A stretch of 64,000 bases of DNA from an uncultured Tidjanibacter sp. (GTDB taxonomy: Bacteria; Bacteroidota; Bacteroidia; Bacteroidales; Rikenellaceae): the NCBI GenBank assembly GCA_947852905.1, contig CANTVF010000008.1, positions 1 to 64,000 on the forward strand, in the 5' to 3' direction. The notes below the pieces were generated by a model that did not search any database, was not told the DNA's origin, and saw only the letters and a program-made list of their open reading frames with translations. Each line of letters starts with the position of its first letter. Position 1 is the first letter of the stretch. A program made the position numbers and the translations under genes. Of the stretch, positions 16,416-25,344 are shown piece after piece.

Positions 16416-16826
16416 TTATTCGGCCGCATAATGGAAATGCACCGTCTGTTTCAAATCCGGATGCAACGATTTTCCCACAGGGCATGTCTCGGCAGCGCCT
16501 TCGAGTATCTTCTTGCTCTTGGCATCGTAATCGCCCGGCAGATAAAAGTCGAGCCGTATCTCGGCTATGCGCCTCGGATTAGCCGCCATGATTTTCTGGA
16601 TCTCGACGCGCGTTCCCTTAAGGTCTATATCGAGACGCTGCGAAGCTATAGCCATAAGCGTCAGCATGCAACTGCCCAGTGCTGCCGCCACCATATCCGT
16701 AGGAGAAATATACTCTCCCTTACCGTTATTATCGGTCGGCGCATCGGTAATAACCTTGTTGCCCGACTGTACATGGGTGATTTCGGTACGATAATCGCCC
16801 AAATATAAAGTCTGAATAGTCGCCAT
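16416..16826 (-). CDS. OsmC/Ohr-family peroxiredoxin-like protein
   Basis: This 136-residue protein matches the OsmC family in length and layout: a beta-rich start, then SPTDMVAAALGSCMLTLM with the first conserved cysteine (about 53) and ETCPVGKSLHP with the second (about 113). The two cysteines form the peroxidatic pair that reduces organic hydroperoxides. It is monocistronic with its own terminator and lies downstream of an S8 protease gene. Whether it prefers organic peroxides or H2O2 cannot be told. Confidence 0.9.
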   Translation of the reverse strand: MATIQTLYLGDYRTEITHVQSGNKVITDAPTDNNGKGEYISPTDMVAAALGSCMLTLMAIASQRLDIDLKGTRVEIQKIMAANPRRIAEIRLDFYLPGDYDAKSKKILEGAAETCPVGKSLHPDLKQTVHFHYAAE

Positions 16827-16870
16827 ATATTTATGTTGGTTTTTATGATATAATCGTTTATTCTATTCGC

Positions 16871-16895
16871 ATAACGGACAGGCACAGTCCGTTAT
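16871..16895 (-). terminator. Hairpin after the first S8 protease
   Basis: The stem ATAACGGAC/GTCCGTTAT with a 7-base loop lies 18 bases after the protease stop. It lacks a T-tract, so it may be a weak or Rho-dependent end. Confidence 0.45.
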
Positions 16896-16912
16896 TGCCA
16901 TAGCGCGATGAA

Positions 16913-19414
16913 TTACTTCTTGATGAAATTCATCACCTCGTCTACATCGCCGCCGCGCACTGCAAGCGTATATGTACCGGCCGGAAAATCGGATACATTG
17001 ACAGTGCCCTGTCCGTCTTCCCCGAATACGACCCTCCGCTCCGTCATCTTTCTCGCCGCAGCGTCCCATATCGTCACGTCGGCTTTAAGCCCGCTGAGCG
17101 ATGGCGCCATAATAATCAGATTGTTAGCCACGACACTCTGAGACAACGACACGACAGCATCACCGTCACCCCCGGTAGGAGGCAGCGGTCCGTCAAGTAC
17201 TTCGTAATTTATCGACAACTGTGCGATTTCACCGTATAGATCGGTAGCTATGATACTCAACCCGCCGATTCCCTTGGCAATAGGCAACAACTTGAGAACT
17301 CCGTTCTCCTCGGTCGCGGTTACGATGTCCGGAGTACGGTTGTCTATAGTATAAGACAACATATCGTCCTGTGCGAGATTAGGATCCGTAAAATGGTCCA
17401 ACAAATTGTACGACAAGGCATACTCCTCGCCTACATTATCCATGGTAACGCTGCCGATCTGTACATCCACCGACGGACGTTTATTCTCGAACGTCCCCGT
17501 TTCCACGCTGGCATCCACCGATCCGGATTCGCGGCCGAAGCGGTCTATGGCGGTTATCTTGAAGTCGTAATGCCTGTTGTAACGCGCAGTCCACATGTAT
17601 TCGGCCACATCGCCGACCTCATCGTAATTGACCAGCTCCAATACATCCTCGATAGCAGCCTCCTCCTTGCCATCCAATACACCTATACCCGTAGCCGTAT
17701 AATCGAGGCGGAACTTGGCGACTGCCATACCGTTGCCGTCGGCCGGTACCGTCCACGACATACGGACGAAATCATCTACTGCACTCATATTGGGAGAGGA
17801 AATATTGCCCGGATTCTTGCCCGAATCGTCAATGAATATAAGCCCGGCATCTATGAGTCCAATACCGAGATAACCGACATACTTTTGTTCTATGTATGCA
17901 TTCACCGGACGATATGCACGTAACAGACGATCCTTGAGTTCCTGAGCCGTAAAACCGGGATTGCCGACACCGTAATGCGAAACAATCAGAGCCGCTATGC
18001 CGGAGACATGCGGACAGGCCATGGAAGTACCGTACAAATACGCATACGAACCGTGCAGGTCGGTACTCAATATCTGCTGATCCTCTTTAAATTTATCGTC
18101 CAGTTCCGATGCCCCGCCCGGAGCATAAATATCGGCGGCGACACCGTAATTGGAATATTTGGCTTTGGAATAATCCGGATTCATGGCCGTAACGGCAATA
18201 GCCCTCGGATCCGCCGCGGGATACTGAACGGCAGACGAATTGTTGTTGCCTGCGGCACAAATAATCACGCCTCCTTTCATAGGTCCGGTCTGATTACCGT
18301 TTTCATCAGTCCCAGCATTTTCTATGAAATAATCCCATGCATCGGACAAATCCGGAGTCATCATATTCCCGTTGCTGTAAACCCAGCTGTTCTGCGATAT
18401 TACCGCACCGTTATCGGCCGCATACGCATACGCATCGGGAGATGTGGGACGCGACGAACTTCCCATGTTCTGAACCGACATGATCCTCGCCCCGTCGCCC
18501 GACTCCAGACCACCGCCGGCAACGCCGCACACGCCGATACTGTTATTGTTGACGGCCGCAACCGTTCCGGCGACATGCGTACCGTGATACCCCGGTTCCA
18601 ACGTACCGCTTTGGGCATTACTGTTCCAGCCGTATATATCGTCGATATACCCGTTGCCGTCGTCGTCCACTCCGGGTGTTCCGTTGAGTTCTTTCTCGTT
18701 AACCCACATGTTCGCTTCCAGATCCGGGTGCGACCACTCCACACCCTGATCGGTAACGGCAACTATAACCTCAGGCTTGCCTGCGGTAACTTTCCATGCC
18801 TCGAACACATTGATATCGGCACCAGCAATGCTATTCTGCATATGTCCGTCATTGTTATAATGCCACTGGTCCGGCAGCATAGGATCATCGAAAGGCGGCT
18901 CAAGAGGACGTTCCGCAGCCACCGACGGCGTATACACCAGTTCGGCAGGCATGGCGGGACCGTCATCCAAAAGACGTATCTTGGGAATAGGGTTGGCATG
19001 TTCTATCCACGGGAGTCCCTCCAGTCCAGACCTCGCACGCGAAACAGGCACATCTTCATCGAACCTTATGTCGTACCACAGGTGCAATCCGTATTTGCGG
19101 CGACGTTCGGCAAACCGCCCGCCCTCATTGAACACACGCACCACTTCCGTAGCGCCTATCTCCTCGGCAAGACGATCGATATCCGGATCGCCCGACCGCA
19201 TGCTCCCGCGAGTAAACTCCCCTACGGGCAAAGCCTTTGTCTCATCGTTTATCTTTATCCTTATCCAGCCTTTATATATTCCGTCCTCGTCGACGAAGGT
19301 CTCGCGACCCGTATCGGGCTTCACGGCATCGACTTCCGGCTCCTTTACACAGGAACTCAGTGTGCCGGCAAGCAATAAAGGCAAAACAAATTTGAAATCA
19401 AATCGGCTCATCAC
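16913..19414 (-). CDS. Surface S8 (subtilisin-like) protease with lipoprotein signal and sorting-like tail
   Basis: This 833-residue protein has a lipobox (GTLSSC, Cys22) and an N-terminal propeptide region (GEFTRG, RRKYGLHLWYDIRFDE). The subtilisin domain holds the triad D222 (VTDQG), H277 (HGTHVAGT) and S464 (GTSMACP) plus the oxyanion N390 (AAGN). Fibronectin-III-like and Ig-like domains follow. The last 75 or so residues resemble a type-IX secretion sorting domain (VTIWDAAARK, FPAGTYTLAV, ending FIKK). It shares its layout with the neighbour at 19733. It should degrade proteins outside the cell; anchoring by lipid, by sorting tail, or both is unclear. Confidence 0.9.
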   Translation of the reverse strand: MMSRFDFKFVLPLLLAGTLSSCVKEPEVDAVKPDTGRETFVDEDGIYKGWIRIKINDETKALPVGEFTRGSMRSGDPDIDRLAEEIGATEVVRVFNEGGRFAERRRKYGLHLWYDIRFDEDVPVSRARSGLEGLPWIEHANPIPKIRLLDDGPAMPAELVYTPSVAAERPLEPPFDDPMLPDQWHYNNDGHMQNSIAGADINVFEAWKVTAGKPEVIVAVTDQGVEWSHPDLEANMWVNEKELNGTPGVDDDGNGYIDDIYGWNSNAQSGTLEPGYHGTHVAGTVAAVNNNSIGVCGVAGGGLESGDGARIMSVQNMGSSSRPTSPDAYAYAADNGAVISQNSWVYSNGNMMTPDLSDAWDYFIENAGTDENGNQTGPMKGGVIICAAGNNNSSAVQYPAADPRAIAVTAMNPDYSKAKYSNYGVAADIYAPGGASELDDKFKEDQQILSTDLHGSYAYLYGTSMACPHVSGIAALIVSHYGVGNPGFTAQELKDRLLRAYRPVNAYIEQKYVGYLGIGLIDAGLIFIDDSGKNPGNISSPNMSAVDDFVRMSWTVPADGNGMAVAKFRLDYTATGIGVLDGKEEAAIEDVLELVNYDEVGDVAEYMWTARYNRHYDFKITAIDRFGRESGSVDASVETGTFENKRPSVDVQIGSVTMDNVGEEYALSYNLLDHFTDPNLAQDDMLSYTIDNRTPDIVTATEENGVLKLLPIAKGIGGLSIIATDLYGEIAQLSINYEVLDGPLPPTGGDGDAVVSLSQSVVANNLIIMAPSLSGLKADVTIWDAAARKMTERRVVFGEDGQGTVNVSDFPAGTYTLAVRGGDVDEVMNFIKK

Positions 19415-19673
19415 TTATCGTTAATTTACGTTAGTATATAATTTTAGATAATATTCAAATTCGCAATTTACTCGTTTCCGCCTCAATGCCTCTATCGTAA
19501 GAGGTCACGATTCCGCGAAAATACCGCAACATTACTGGAGCTTCTGTCGCTTCAGTTCAAAATGTGAATATACATATTTTCCAACGAAATTTTATCATGC
19601 ATTATAAAAATAACGTCATAATACCCACCAACAATATATCGCATCGGTTTCTACTTTACCAGCTCATGAAAAA

Positions 19674-19703
19674 CAGGCCGCGGATATATCAATCCGCGGC
19701 CTG
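19674..19703 (-). terminator. Terminator of the second S8 protease
   Basis: A perfect palindromic stem caggccgcggat/atccgcggcctg is followed on the minus strand by tttttc, 29 bases after the stop. Confidence 0.9.
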
Positions 19704-19732
19704 AAAATCTTCTTCAAAGAAAAGTCTCCGGC

Positions 19733-22180
19733 TTATTTCTTGACAAATGTAGCACTGCTGCCATTCGCCACAAGCGTATACATTCCGGGAATAATCGAGG
19801 AAACATTTACGGAACCACGTCCGGCCTCATTCACAGCTACAGAAGTTCCTATAACCTTACGGGCAGCAGAATCGTATATTGTCACGCTCACTTCGGTGTT
19901 CTTGACATTGAGCATCTCGAACGTCAACTCATCCCCTACAGGATTGGCCGAAGCGATCCTTACGCTCGAAATTGCGCCACCGCTACCTCCGGCAGTAACC
20001 GTAGCACGGAACGAAGTCGATACGCTCTCTCCGTCCAAGTCGGTAGCTACTACGGTTATTGTACTGTATCCTTTAGACATCGGTGTAACAGTCAATGTTT
20101 TGCCGTCTTCGCCGACCGCAACGGTCACAATCTGCTCGTTGGAACTGCTGACCGTAAACGTCAGTTTATCCCCATTCCTAATATTATCGTCGGTAATGTA
20201 TTCCGACAGATCGATATCCTTCTGATGTCCGGTACCGGTCCCGGCGAAAGTCATGTCACCTATCTCCTGCGAAACAACAGGAGCCACATTCGTATAGCTT
20301 CCTGTCGAAGCCTCGAAAGTAGTACCTGCGGACATGTTGCCGTAACGGTCTTCGGTCTTTACGGTAACATCGTAGGTAGTTTTAAAATCACCGTCCAGTC
20401 CGTATGTCACCTCATCACCCACGTCATAAAGGTTCTCGATAACTACAGGCTCCTCGCCTTCCGAAGCCGAGGCACTCTGAGGAACGACAGTAATGTAATA
20501 CCTTGCTACAGCAAGCCCGTTGGCATCGGCAGGCACTTTCCATGTCAGCAACATTCTATTGCGATCAGATGCAGTCTTCACATCGCTCACTTCTGCAGGA
20601 GCCGTTTTAGGATCGTCCATTACCGCTGCTGCGGCATCCACGAGACCTACGCCTATATTATTCAGAATCTCATCATCCGTTATCAGACCGCCCATGGGCT
20701 TATAGGCATTGAGCAAACGTTCCTTACATTCGTCAGCCGTGAAACCCTCGCCGCCGAACTTGGACACGATCAGCGCAGCTACACCCGACACGTGCGGACA
20801 GGCCATCGAAGTACCCCATGCCTGGTAATATCCGCCGTCACCTGCGCAGCTGAGCACGTTAAGACTCGCCGCAGCACTGCCGCCGGCACCGCCCGGAGCC
20901 ATTATATCCGTATCCACTCCGTAATTGGCATAAGTACCCTTCTGATAATTCGGCCCCATTGCCGTAACGCCTATAACGAGTTCGCTCGATGCGGGCAGCA
21001 AGGTTTTGCCACCGGTATTGCCCGTAGCGAAAATAATGATACCACCCTTCATAGGACCTGTCTGAACACCGTTTTCGTCGACACCCGCATTATCTATGAA
21101 ATACTGGAAAGCAGTTCTATAGGAATAAGGCAACGTACCGGTCTTGCCGAGCGTCCAGCTGTTCTGGGAAATCACAGCGCCCATATCGGCCGCATAAGTA
21201 TAAGATGCGGCATCGTTGGTTGCCCACGTATTAGGCTCCTGAATGATCTGTGTACTCATCAACCTAACGCCGTCGCCGGGTGTCTTACCGCCTCCGGCTA
21301 CGCCGCAAACGCCGATGCCGTTGTTATTGACGGCTGAAATGGTACCGCCCACATGCGATCCGTGATCCTCGCCGTCTATCGTACCGCTGTACGTCACGAA
21401 GTTCCATCCGTTAATATCGTCAGTAAATCCGTTGTTGTCATCGTCTATGCCGTTCCCGGGGATTTCACCGCTATTGATCCACATATGATCCTTGAGATCT
21501 TCGTGGTTTACATTCACGCCATGGTCGTGTATCGAAACGATAACCTCAGGCTTGCCGACTTCAACTTCCCATGCCTTGAAAAGATTTATATCGGCGCCGG
21601 CAACGAAACCGTTCTTGCCGCCATCGTTATGGTAATGCCACTGATCTCCGAGCATCGGATCATTGAACGGCGCCTCCTCGGCAGCGGGAATTACCGATAC
21701 GGCCGGAGTATACACGGCATCCGATGGCACGAACGTCACATCCGATGTACTATACACTTTATATATAGGCTCTATTATGTCGATGCCGGACATTTTAGCG
21801 AATTCGGAAGAAGCTCTCGAAACAGGCACCTCTTCGTCGAAACGGACGTCATACCACAGATGCAGACCGTAACGGCGATGACGTTCTTCGAACTTGCCTG
21901 CATAAGGGAATACCCTGCGCACCTCTTCGGCTCCGAGCATGGCAGCTATCCTGTCCAGCTCCTCATTGCCTGACTCTACGGCTCCGCGGGTAAATTCACC
22001 CTCCTGCAATGGCTGGGAATCGTCCTGCAGCTTAATCCTTATCCACCCCTTAACGACGCCTTCGTCGTCCGAGAAACCGACGTCACCTACAGAAGCTCCG
22101 CCCGTTTCCACCGGGTCTTTGGTACAAGAAACGACCGCAAGAACACATGCGAGCGCCAACAAATATTTGAGATTTTTCAT
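19733..22180 (-). CDS. Surface S8 (subtilisin-like) protease, paralogue
   Basis: This 815-residue paralogue of the protein at 16913 has the same plan: lipobox (AVVSC, Cys19), propeptide region (GEFTRG, RRYGLHLWYDVRFDEEVPVSRA-like), subtilisin domain with D219 (HDHG), H273 (HGSHVGGT), N388 (ATGN) and S458 (GTSMACP), then fibronectin-III/Ig-like domains and a sorting-like tail (VTIYDSAARK, IPGMYTLVA, ending FVKK). The Asp motif differs from its neighbour (HDHGVNVNH against TDQGVEWSH), and the oxyanion loop is TGN rather than AGN, so specificity may have diverged. It has its own promoter at 22318-22350 and its own terminator. Confidence 0.9.
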   Translation of the reverse strand: MKNLKYLLALACVLAVVSCTKDPVETGGASVGDVGFSDDEGVVKGWIRIKLQDDSQPLQEGEFTRGAVESGNEELDRIAAMLGAEEVRRVFPYAGKFEERHRRYGLHLWYDVRFDEEVPVSRASSEFAKMSGIDIIEPIYKVYSTSDVTFVPSDAVYTPAVSVIPAAEEAPFNDPMLGDQWHYHNDGGKNGFVAGADINLFKAWEVEVGKPEVIVSIHDHGVNVNHEDLKDHMWINSGEIPGNGIDDDNNGFTDDINGWNFVTYSGTIDGEDHGSHVGGTISAVNNNGIGVCGVAGGGKTPGDGVRLMSTQIIQEPNTWATNDAASYTYAADMGAVISQNSWTLGKTGTLPYSYRTAFQYFIDNAGVDENGVQTGPMKGGIIIFATGNTGGKTLLPASSELVIGVTAMGPNYQKGTYANYGVDTDIMAPGGAGGSAAASLNVLSCAGDGGYYQAWGTSMACPHVSGVAALIVSKFGGEGFTADECKERLLNAYKPMGGLITDDEILNNIGVGLVDAAAAVMDDPKTAPAEVSDVKTASDRNRMLLTWKVPADANGLAVARYYITVVPQSASASEGEEPVVIENLYDVGDEVTYGLDGDFKTTYDVTVKTEDRYGNMSAGTTFEASTGSYTNVAPVVSQEIGDMTFAGTGTGHQKDIDLSEYITDDNIRNGDKLTFTVSSSNEQIVTVAVGEDGKTLTVTPMSKGYSTITVVATDLDGESVSTSFRATVTAGGSGGAISSVRIASANPVGDELTFEMLNVKNTEVSVTIYDSAARKVIGTSVAVNEAGRGSVNVSSIIPGMYTLVANGSSATFVKK

Positions 22181-22317
22181 GTAGTATAAAAATTTATAAT
22201 TGTATTATTCTGTCATACAACATCTTATCATTCATATTACGAGTCTTTGTCCCGCATATGAGGCAAATAGCAAACCGAGATCGCACCGTCCGGATCGCAA
22301 GCTACCTATCAAATATG

Positions 22318-22350
22318 CAAATTTAGTCGAAGTTGCGTACCTTTCGCAAT
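22318..22350 (-). promoter_or_regulatory. Promoter of the second S8 protease
   Basis: On the minus strand aTTG, 21 bases, then TAAATTTG. This gives a leader of about 130 bases before the start at 22180. Confidence 0.6.
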
Positions 22351-22716
22351 GCGAGCGGCATTTTTTTCTATAAAAAACAGACTTTGCCCGCATATCAATA
22401 AAACGCAATACGGCAATACCGTATTATATATATCCCGAACGATACCTTATAGAGTATTATATACAGTTACATTACGACATTCGAACCGCAAAGAGATGAA
22501 ATTAGCAAAAAATGCAAGGCTTTACAACAGCCCTTTTCGGCAAAAAATGTTTCATGGCCACGTACCTTATCATAATGATAGGACAATTCATACCCGCCCA
22601 TCCACACAGACTGAATATACACACGCTCTACCCAGACATCCAACACACTGTACACAAACCAATTACACTAAGATACCCGATGAATGATTTTTCGGAAGAA
22701 AACGCTATCCCGGTTT

Positions 22717-22732
22717 TGGCACGATAGTTGTT
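22717..22732 (+). promoter_or_regulatory. Sigma-54-like promoter of the Cys-rich protein gene
   Basis: TGGCAC, five bases, TTGTT matches the -24/-12 consensus TGGCAC-N5-TTGCW except for one base (TTGT for TTGC). The start codon follows 39 bases later. Confidence 0.5.
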
Positions 22733-22770
22733 TATTATTAAGACACAACAAAATTAACACATTTATAATT

Positions 22771-23115
22771 ATGAACCCCAACACATTAGAAGTACTCGAT
22801 TATATATATCAGTGTCAAACCGCCTGCAAATATTGTTTCAACGCATGTCTCGAAGAAGAGGCCATAGCGATGATGAGACGTTGTATCAAACTGACTGTCG
22901 AATGCGCCGACATATGCGAAGTTACCGCCTCGTCTCTGGCATATACCGGCGACTTCACACCAGAAGTTCTGGACGTATGCATAAAGGCATGCGAACGCTG
23001 TGCCGACGAATGCCGCAACCACGGCTATCTGCATTGTCTGGAATGCGCGAAAGCTTGCCGCGAATGTGCCGATTATTGCAGGGAGTACCTCAATGAATAC
23101 AGATTGATAGCTTGA
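22771..23115 (+). CDS. Cys-rich four-helix-bundle protein (DUF326, copper-storage-like)
   Basis: This 114-residue protein has 16 cysteines in helix-compatible repeats (C15, C19, C22, C26; C38, C45, C49; C70, C74, C77, C81; C89, C92, C96, C99, C103), the pattern of DUF326 / Csp four-helix bundles that line their core with thiols to hold Cu(I). No signal peptide is seen when the start is set at 22771, so it resembles the cytosolic type. That start is chosen because it fits the family N-terminus and has an AT-rich leader. It is monocistronic, with a sigma-54-like promoter and its own terminator. Copper binding is inferred from the family. Confidence 0.85.
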   Translation: MNPNTLEVLDYIYQCQTACKYCFNACLEEEAIAMMRRCIKLTVECADICEVTASSLAYTGDFTPEVLDVCIKACERCADECRNHGYLHCLECAKACRECADYCREYLNEYRLIA

Positions 23116-23144
23116 TAACCGAAATCCCGACAAGACAAAAATAT

Positions 23145-23180
23145 ACCCTCGTAGGCATACGTTTTCCTGCGAGGGTTTTC
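23145..23180 (+). terminator. Terminator of the Cys-rich protein gene
   Basis: The stem accctcgtagg/cctgcgagggt (one mismatch) is followed by tttctttc. It may also serve the convergent acetyltransferase gene. Confidence 0.75.
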
Positions 23181-23225
23181 TTTCGGATCGACATATCGCA
23201 CGACAGGTGGCGGATCTGCCTATTT

Positions 23226-23792
23226 TCACAACATTCTGATAATCCGACAAGGATTGCCCACAGCCACGCAACCGGCCGGAAGCGAAGATGTCACCACGCT
23301 ACCGGCACCTACTGTAGTACCGTCGCCTATCGTCACTCCGGGCAACAATATACTGCCTCCGCCGATCCACACGTTGCGCCCTATCGTTACAGGTAACGCC
23401 TGCGACCGCCACAAACCGCCATTTTCCGGCAATCTCTCTGTTGGATCGACAGGATGAAATACCGTATAGATATGTACTCCGGGACCGATACCAGACCAAT
23501 CGCCTATGGTTATGAGGTTGCAATCGAGAAATACGCAATTCATGTTGATTTCCACATGATCGCCCAAATGTATGTTCCTGCCGTAATCGACGAAGAACGG
23601 AGCCGCTATATGTACACCTGTTCCCACAGATCCGAGCAATTCGCCCAGCAACGCCTTTTGTCGTACCGTATCGGTAGACTGCACATTATTGTATTCAACC
23701 ATAAGACGCCTAGCCTCATGCCACAAGGCCGATAATTCGGGTGAGTTTTCATACACCTCACCGGCCAGCATTTTCTCCCTTTCCGTTTTCAT
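23226..23792 (-). CDS. Maltose/galactoside-type sugar O-acetyltransferase
   Basis: This 188-residue protein begins TEREKMLAGEVY, the usual N-terminal helix of the maltose acetyltransferase family, which is why the start at 23792 is chosen over one 39 bases upstream. It then shows left-handed beta-helix hexapeptide repeats (GRNIHLGDHVEINMNC, IGPGVHIYT, IGRNVWIGGGS, GVTIGDGTTVGAGSVV) and ends GNPCRIIR. The catalytic histidine lies in the TVFHPVDP segment. It transfers acetyl from acetyl-CoA to a sugar hydroxyl; the real acceptor is unknown. Confidence 0.9.
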   Translation of the reverse strand: MKTEREKMLAGEVYENSPELSALWHEARRLMVEYNNVQSTDTVRQKALLGELLGSVGTGVHIAAPFFVDYGRNIHLGDHVEINMNCVFLDCNLITIGDWSGIGPGVHIYTVFHPVDPTERLPENGGLWRSQALPVTIGRNVWIGGGSILLPGVTIGDGTTVGAGSVVTSSLPAGCVAVGNPCRIIRML

Positions 23793-23831
23793 AACTGCAA
23801 ACCGACATCCCGACAACACGCTACAATGCAT

Positions 23832-24195
23832 GCTGCCGGCGGATATTCACCGCCGACGGGAACACGTCGACAGCAAAATTATCAAAATACCCATAATGTA
23901 TCACACACATTTAACGTCAAAAGACACGTTCGTCCGACACAAAATCACTCATTTGTAAACTACCGGCCATGATAGACAAATACGCTTATAAGCCATTACG
24001 ACAAACGCCTCTCACCGCAATATGCCGGCGTAGCACATTTTAGCAAAAAGACAGACAGGATTACCTGCAAAAAAAATCAAAGTCATCGGCAAAGGAACAC
24101 ACCCAACAAACCAATAATATTCAAACACTTACCGCAAAACAGCGTAACACAGACAAAAGAAGTCTCCCTATTTTATAAAATTTTTTATTAAAGAA
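23832..24195. other. Intergenic region
   Basis: About 360 AT-rich bases without a gene, ending at the promoter of the small-RNA candidate. Confidence 0.45.
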
Positions 24196-24227
24196 TTTGG
24201 AGGATAACGCTCCGAGCATTATCTTTG
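24196..24227 (+). promoter_or_regulatory. Consensus promoter in front of the small-RNA candidate
   Basis: TTTG, exactly 20 bases, then TATCTTTG: a full match to the Bacteroidetes primary promoter. Confidence 0.8.
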
Positions 24228-24230
24228 CAA

Positions 24231-24328
24231 CGAAGTTTTAAGGTTCATTTTAGGTTAGTAGTTTTAGGTTAATGAAGGAAATACGGATAAAGGGGGCAAC
24301 CCCCTTTCCGGGTTTCCTTTTCTTTTTT
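24231..24328 (+). ncRNA. Candidate small RNA of about 95 bases
   Basis: A consensus promoter is followed by roughly 45 unstructured bases holding three AGGTT boxes (aaggttc, taggttag, taggttaa) and then a strong terminator hairpin ending in TCTTTTTT. No reading frame of note lies between promoter and terminator, and no gene starts within 400 bases downstream, so an attenuator is less likely than a free-standing RNA. The start is estimated from promoter spacing. I do not recognise the family. Confidence 0.6.
24275..24328 (+). terminator. Terminator of the small-RNA candidate
   Basis: Nested stems AAGGAAA/TTTCCTT, CGG/CCG and AAAGGGGG/CCCCCTTT around a CAA loop, then a T-tract. Confidence 0.85.
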
Positions 24329-24738
24329 ACTGCCGTTACGTATTTTTCTGCAAATGTACCGGACGATCTGAATCCCTGCATTTTTATAACCTGTTCACCA
24401 ATACGACATTATATACACTAAACGGGAACATTATCCGTTGTCGTAAATTTCGCCGCATTCGCCGACAGCTCCCACTGCGACGAACCGACAGTATCCGCTA
24501 TCCGATACGACGATTCTCGTGATCCGCATACCCAAAAATCCGTACTAAGGTCAGGCACCCTACCTCGCACCGCCGGCCAAAACGTCCTTACAGCGATATA
24601 CCCATACCATGGGTCGGCATTATCACGTTCTCCCTGATCGCAACAGTCGGTACCGACCACGGTCCGACCATACCAGCCGCCCCACGACGACACTGTTGGC
24701 AGGATATTTGCAATTATTACATCAAAACAATAACGATT

Positions 24739-24906
24739 ATGAAAAAGAATAACGATGACAGACTGCCGCAAGATCTCAAAGATAAGGTCCGTGAAGTAAT
24801 GTTGGACAACGATGGCAAACCGGACAACGACAACGTAACCGGCAAGGATATAACCGACGAACTCAGACGCCTCAATCCGGACGAAAACAGTTGCGATCGC
24901 GGCTGA
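24739..24906 (+). CDS. Small acidic hypothetical protein, 55 residues
   Basis: A 55-codon frame encodes a highly charged protein (start MKKNNDDRLPQDLKDKVREV, end DENSCDRG) with helix-forming composition and no membrane segment. Codon use is coherent and the upstream sequence is AT-rich, as for other starts here. A long inverted repeat at 25025 could end its transcript. It has no recognisable family; it could be a real small protein or chance. Confidence 0.45.
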   Translation: MKKNNDDRLPQDLKDKVREVMLDNDGKPDNDNVTGKDITDELRRLNPDENSCDRG

Positions 24907-25024
24907 AGGACACTCCCGTTCATGCAACGCATGTTCCAGAGCGCACCGTGGTAGAGAAAATAGCCGCAACACGTCAGCGACTATAACCGTAAAAATCTGC
25001 GATCGGATCGGTACCGTATCACAA

Positions 25025-25062
25025 ACCATTAAGGGCGGCAAATTAATGCCGCCCTTAATGGT
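25025..25062. repeat. Perfect 16-bp inverted repeat
   Basis: accattaagggcggca, loop aattaa, tgccgcccttaatggt. The two arms are perfectly complementary. It lacks a T-tract on either side, so it may be a bidirectional transcription stop or a protein-binding palindrome. Confidence 0.7.
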
Positions 25063-25344
25063 CGTATAGGGAATTACTCCATATTTATATCACATTACAC
25101 GTATCGGTCGCCGCCTTTGGAAACGACACAAGCGGACCGCTACATACCTCAAGCTCTTACAGTTTCGACATACAATAGTCCGCGGTTCCCTGCCCCATTT
25201 GCAACCCCGTACAGCGACACGCCCTACTTTTCGACAGCCGGTGCTACGCAACGCCGCGACCGTAAACAGAACACAGCCATACCCCTCATAATCATACCGG
25301 AACCTCTAACAGGCAGGCAATATCCACATGTCCGCTACGCGCTT

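Noticed and set aside
17975..19378. Long open frame of 467 codons on the plus strand
   Set aside because: It is fully antisense to an S8 protease with intact catalytic motifs, and its translation is Arg/His/Ile-rich with no domain.
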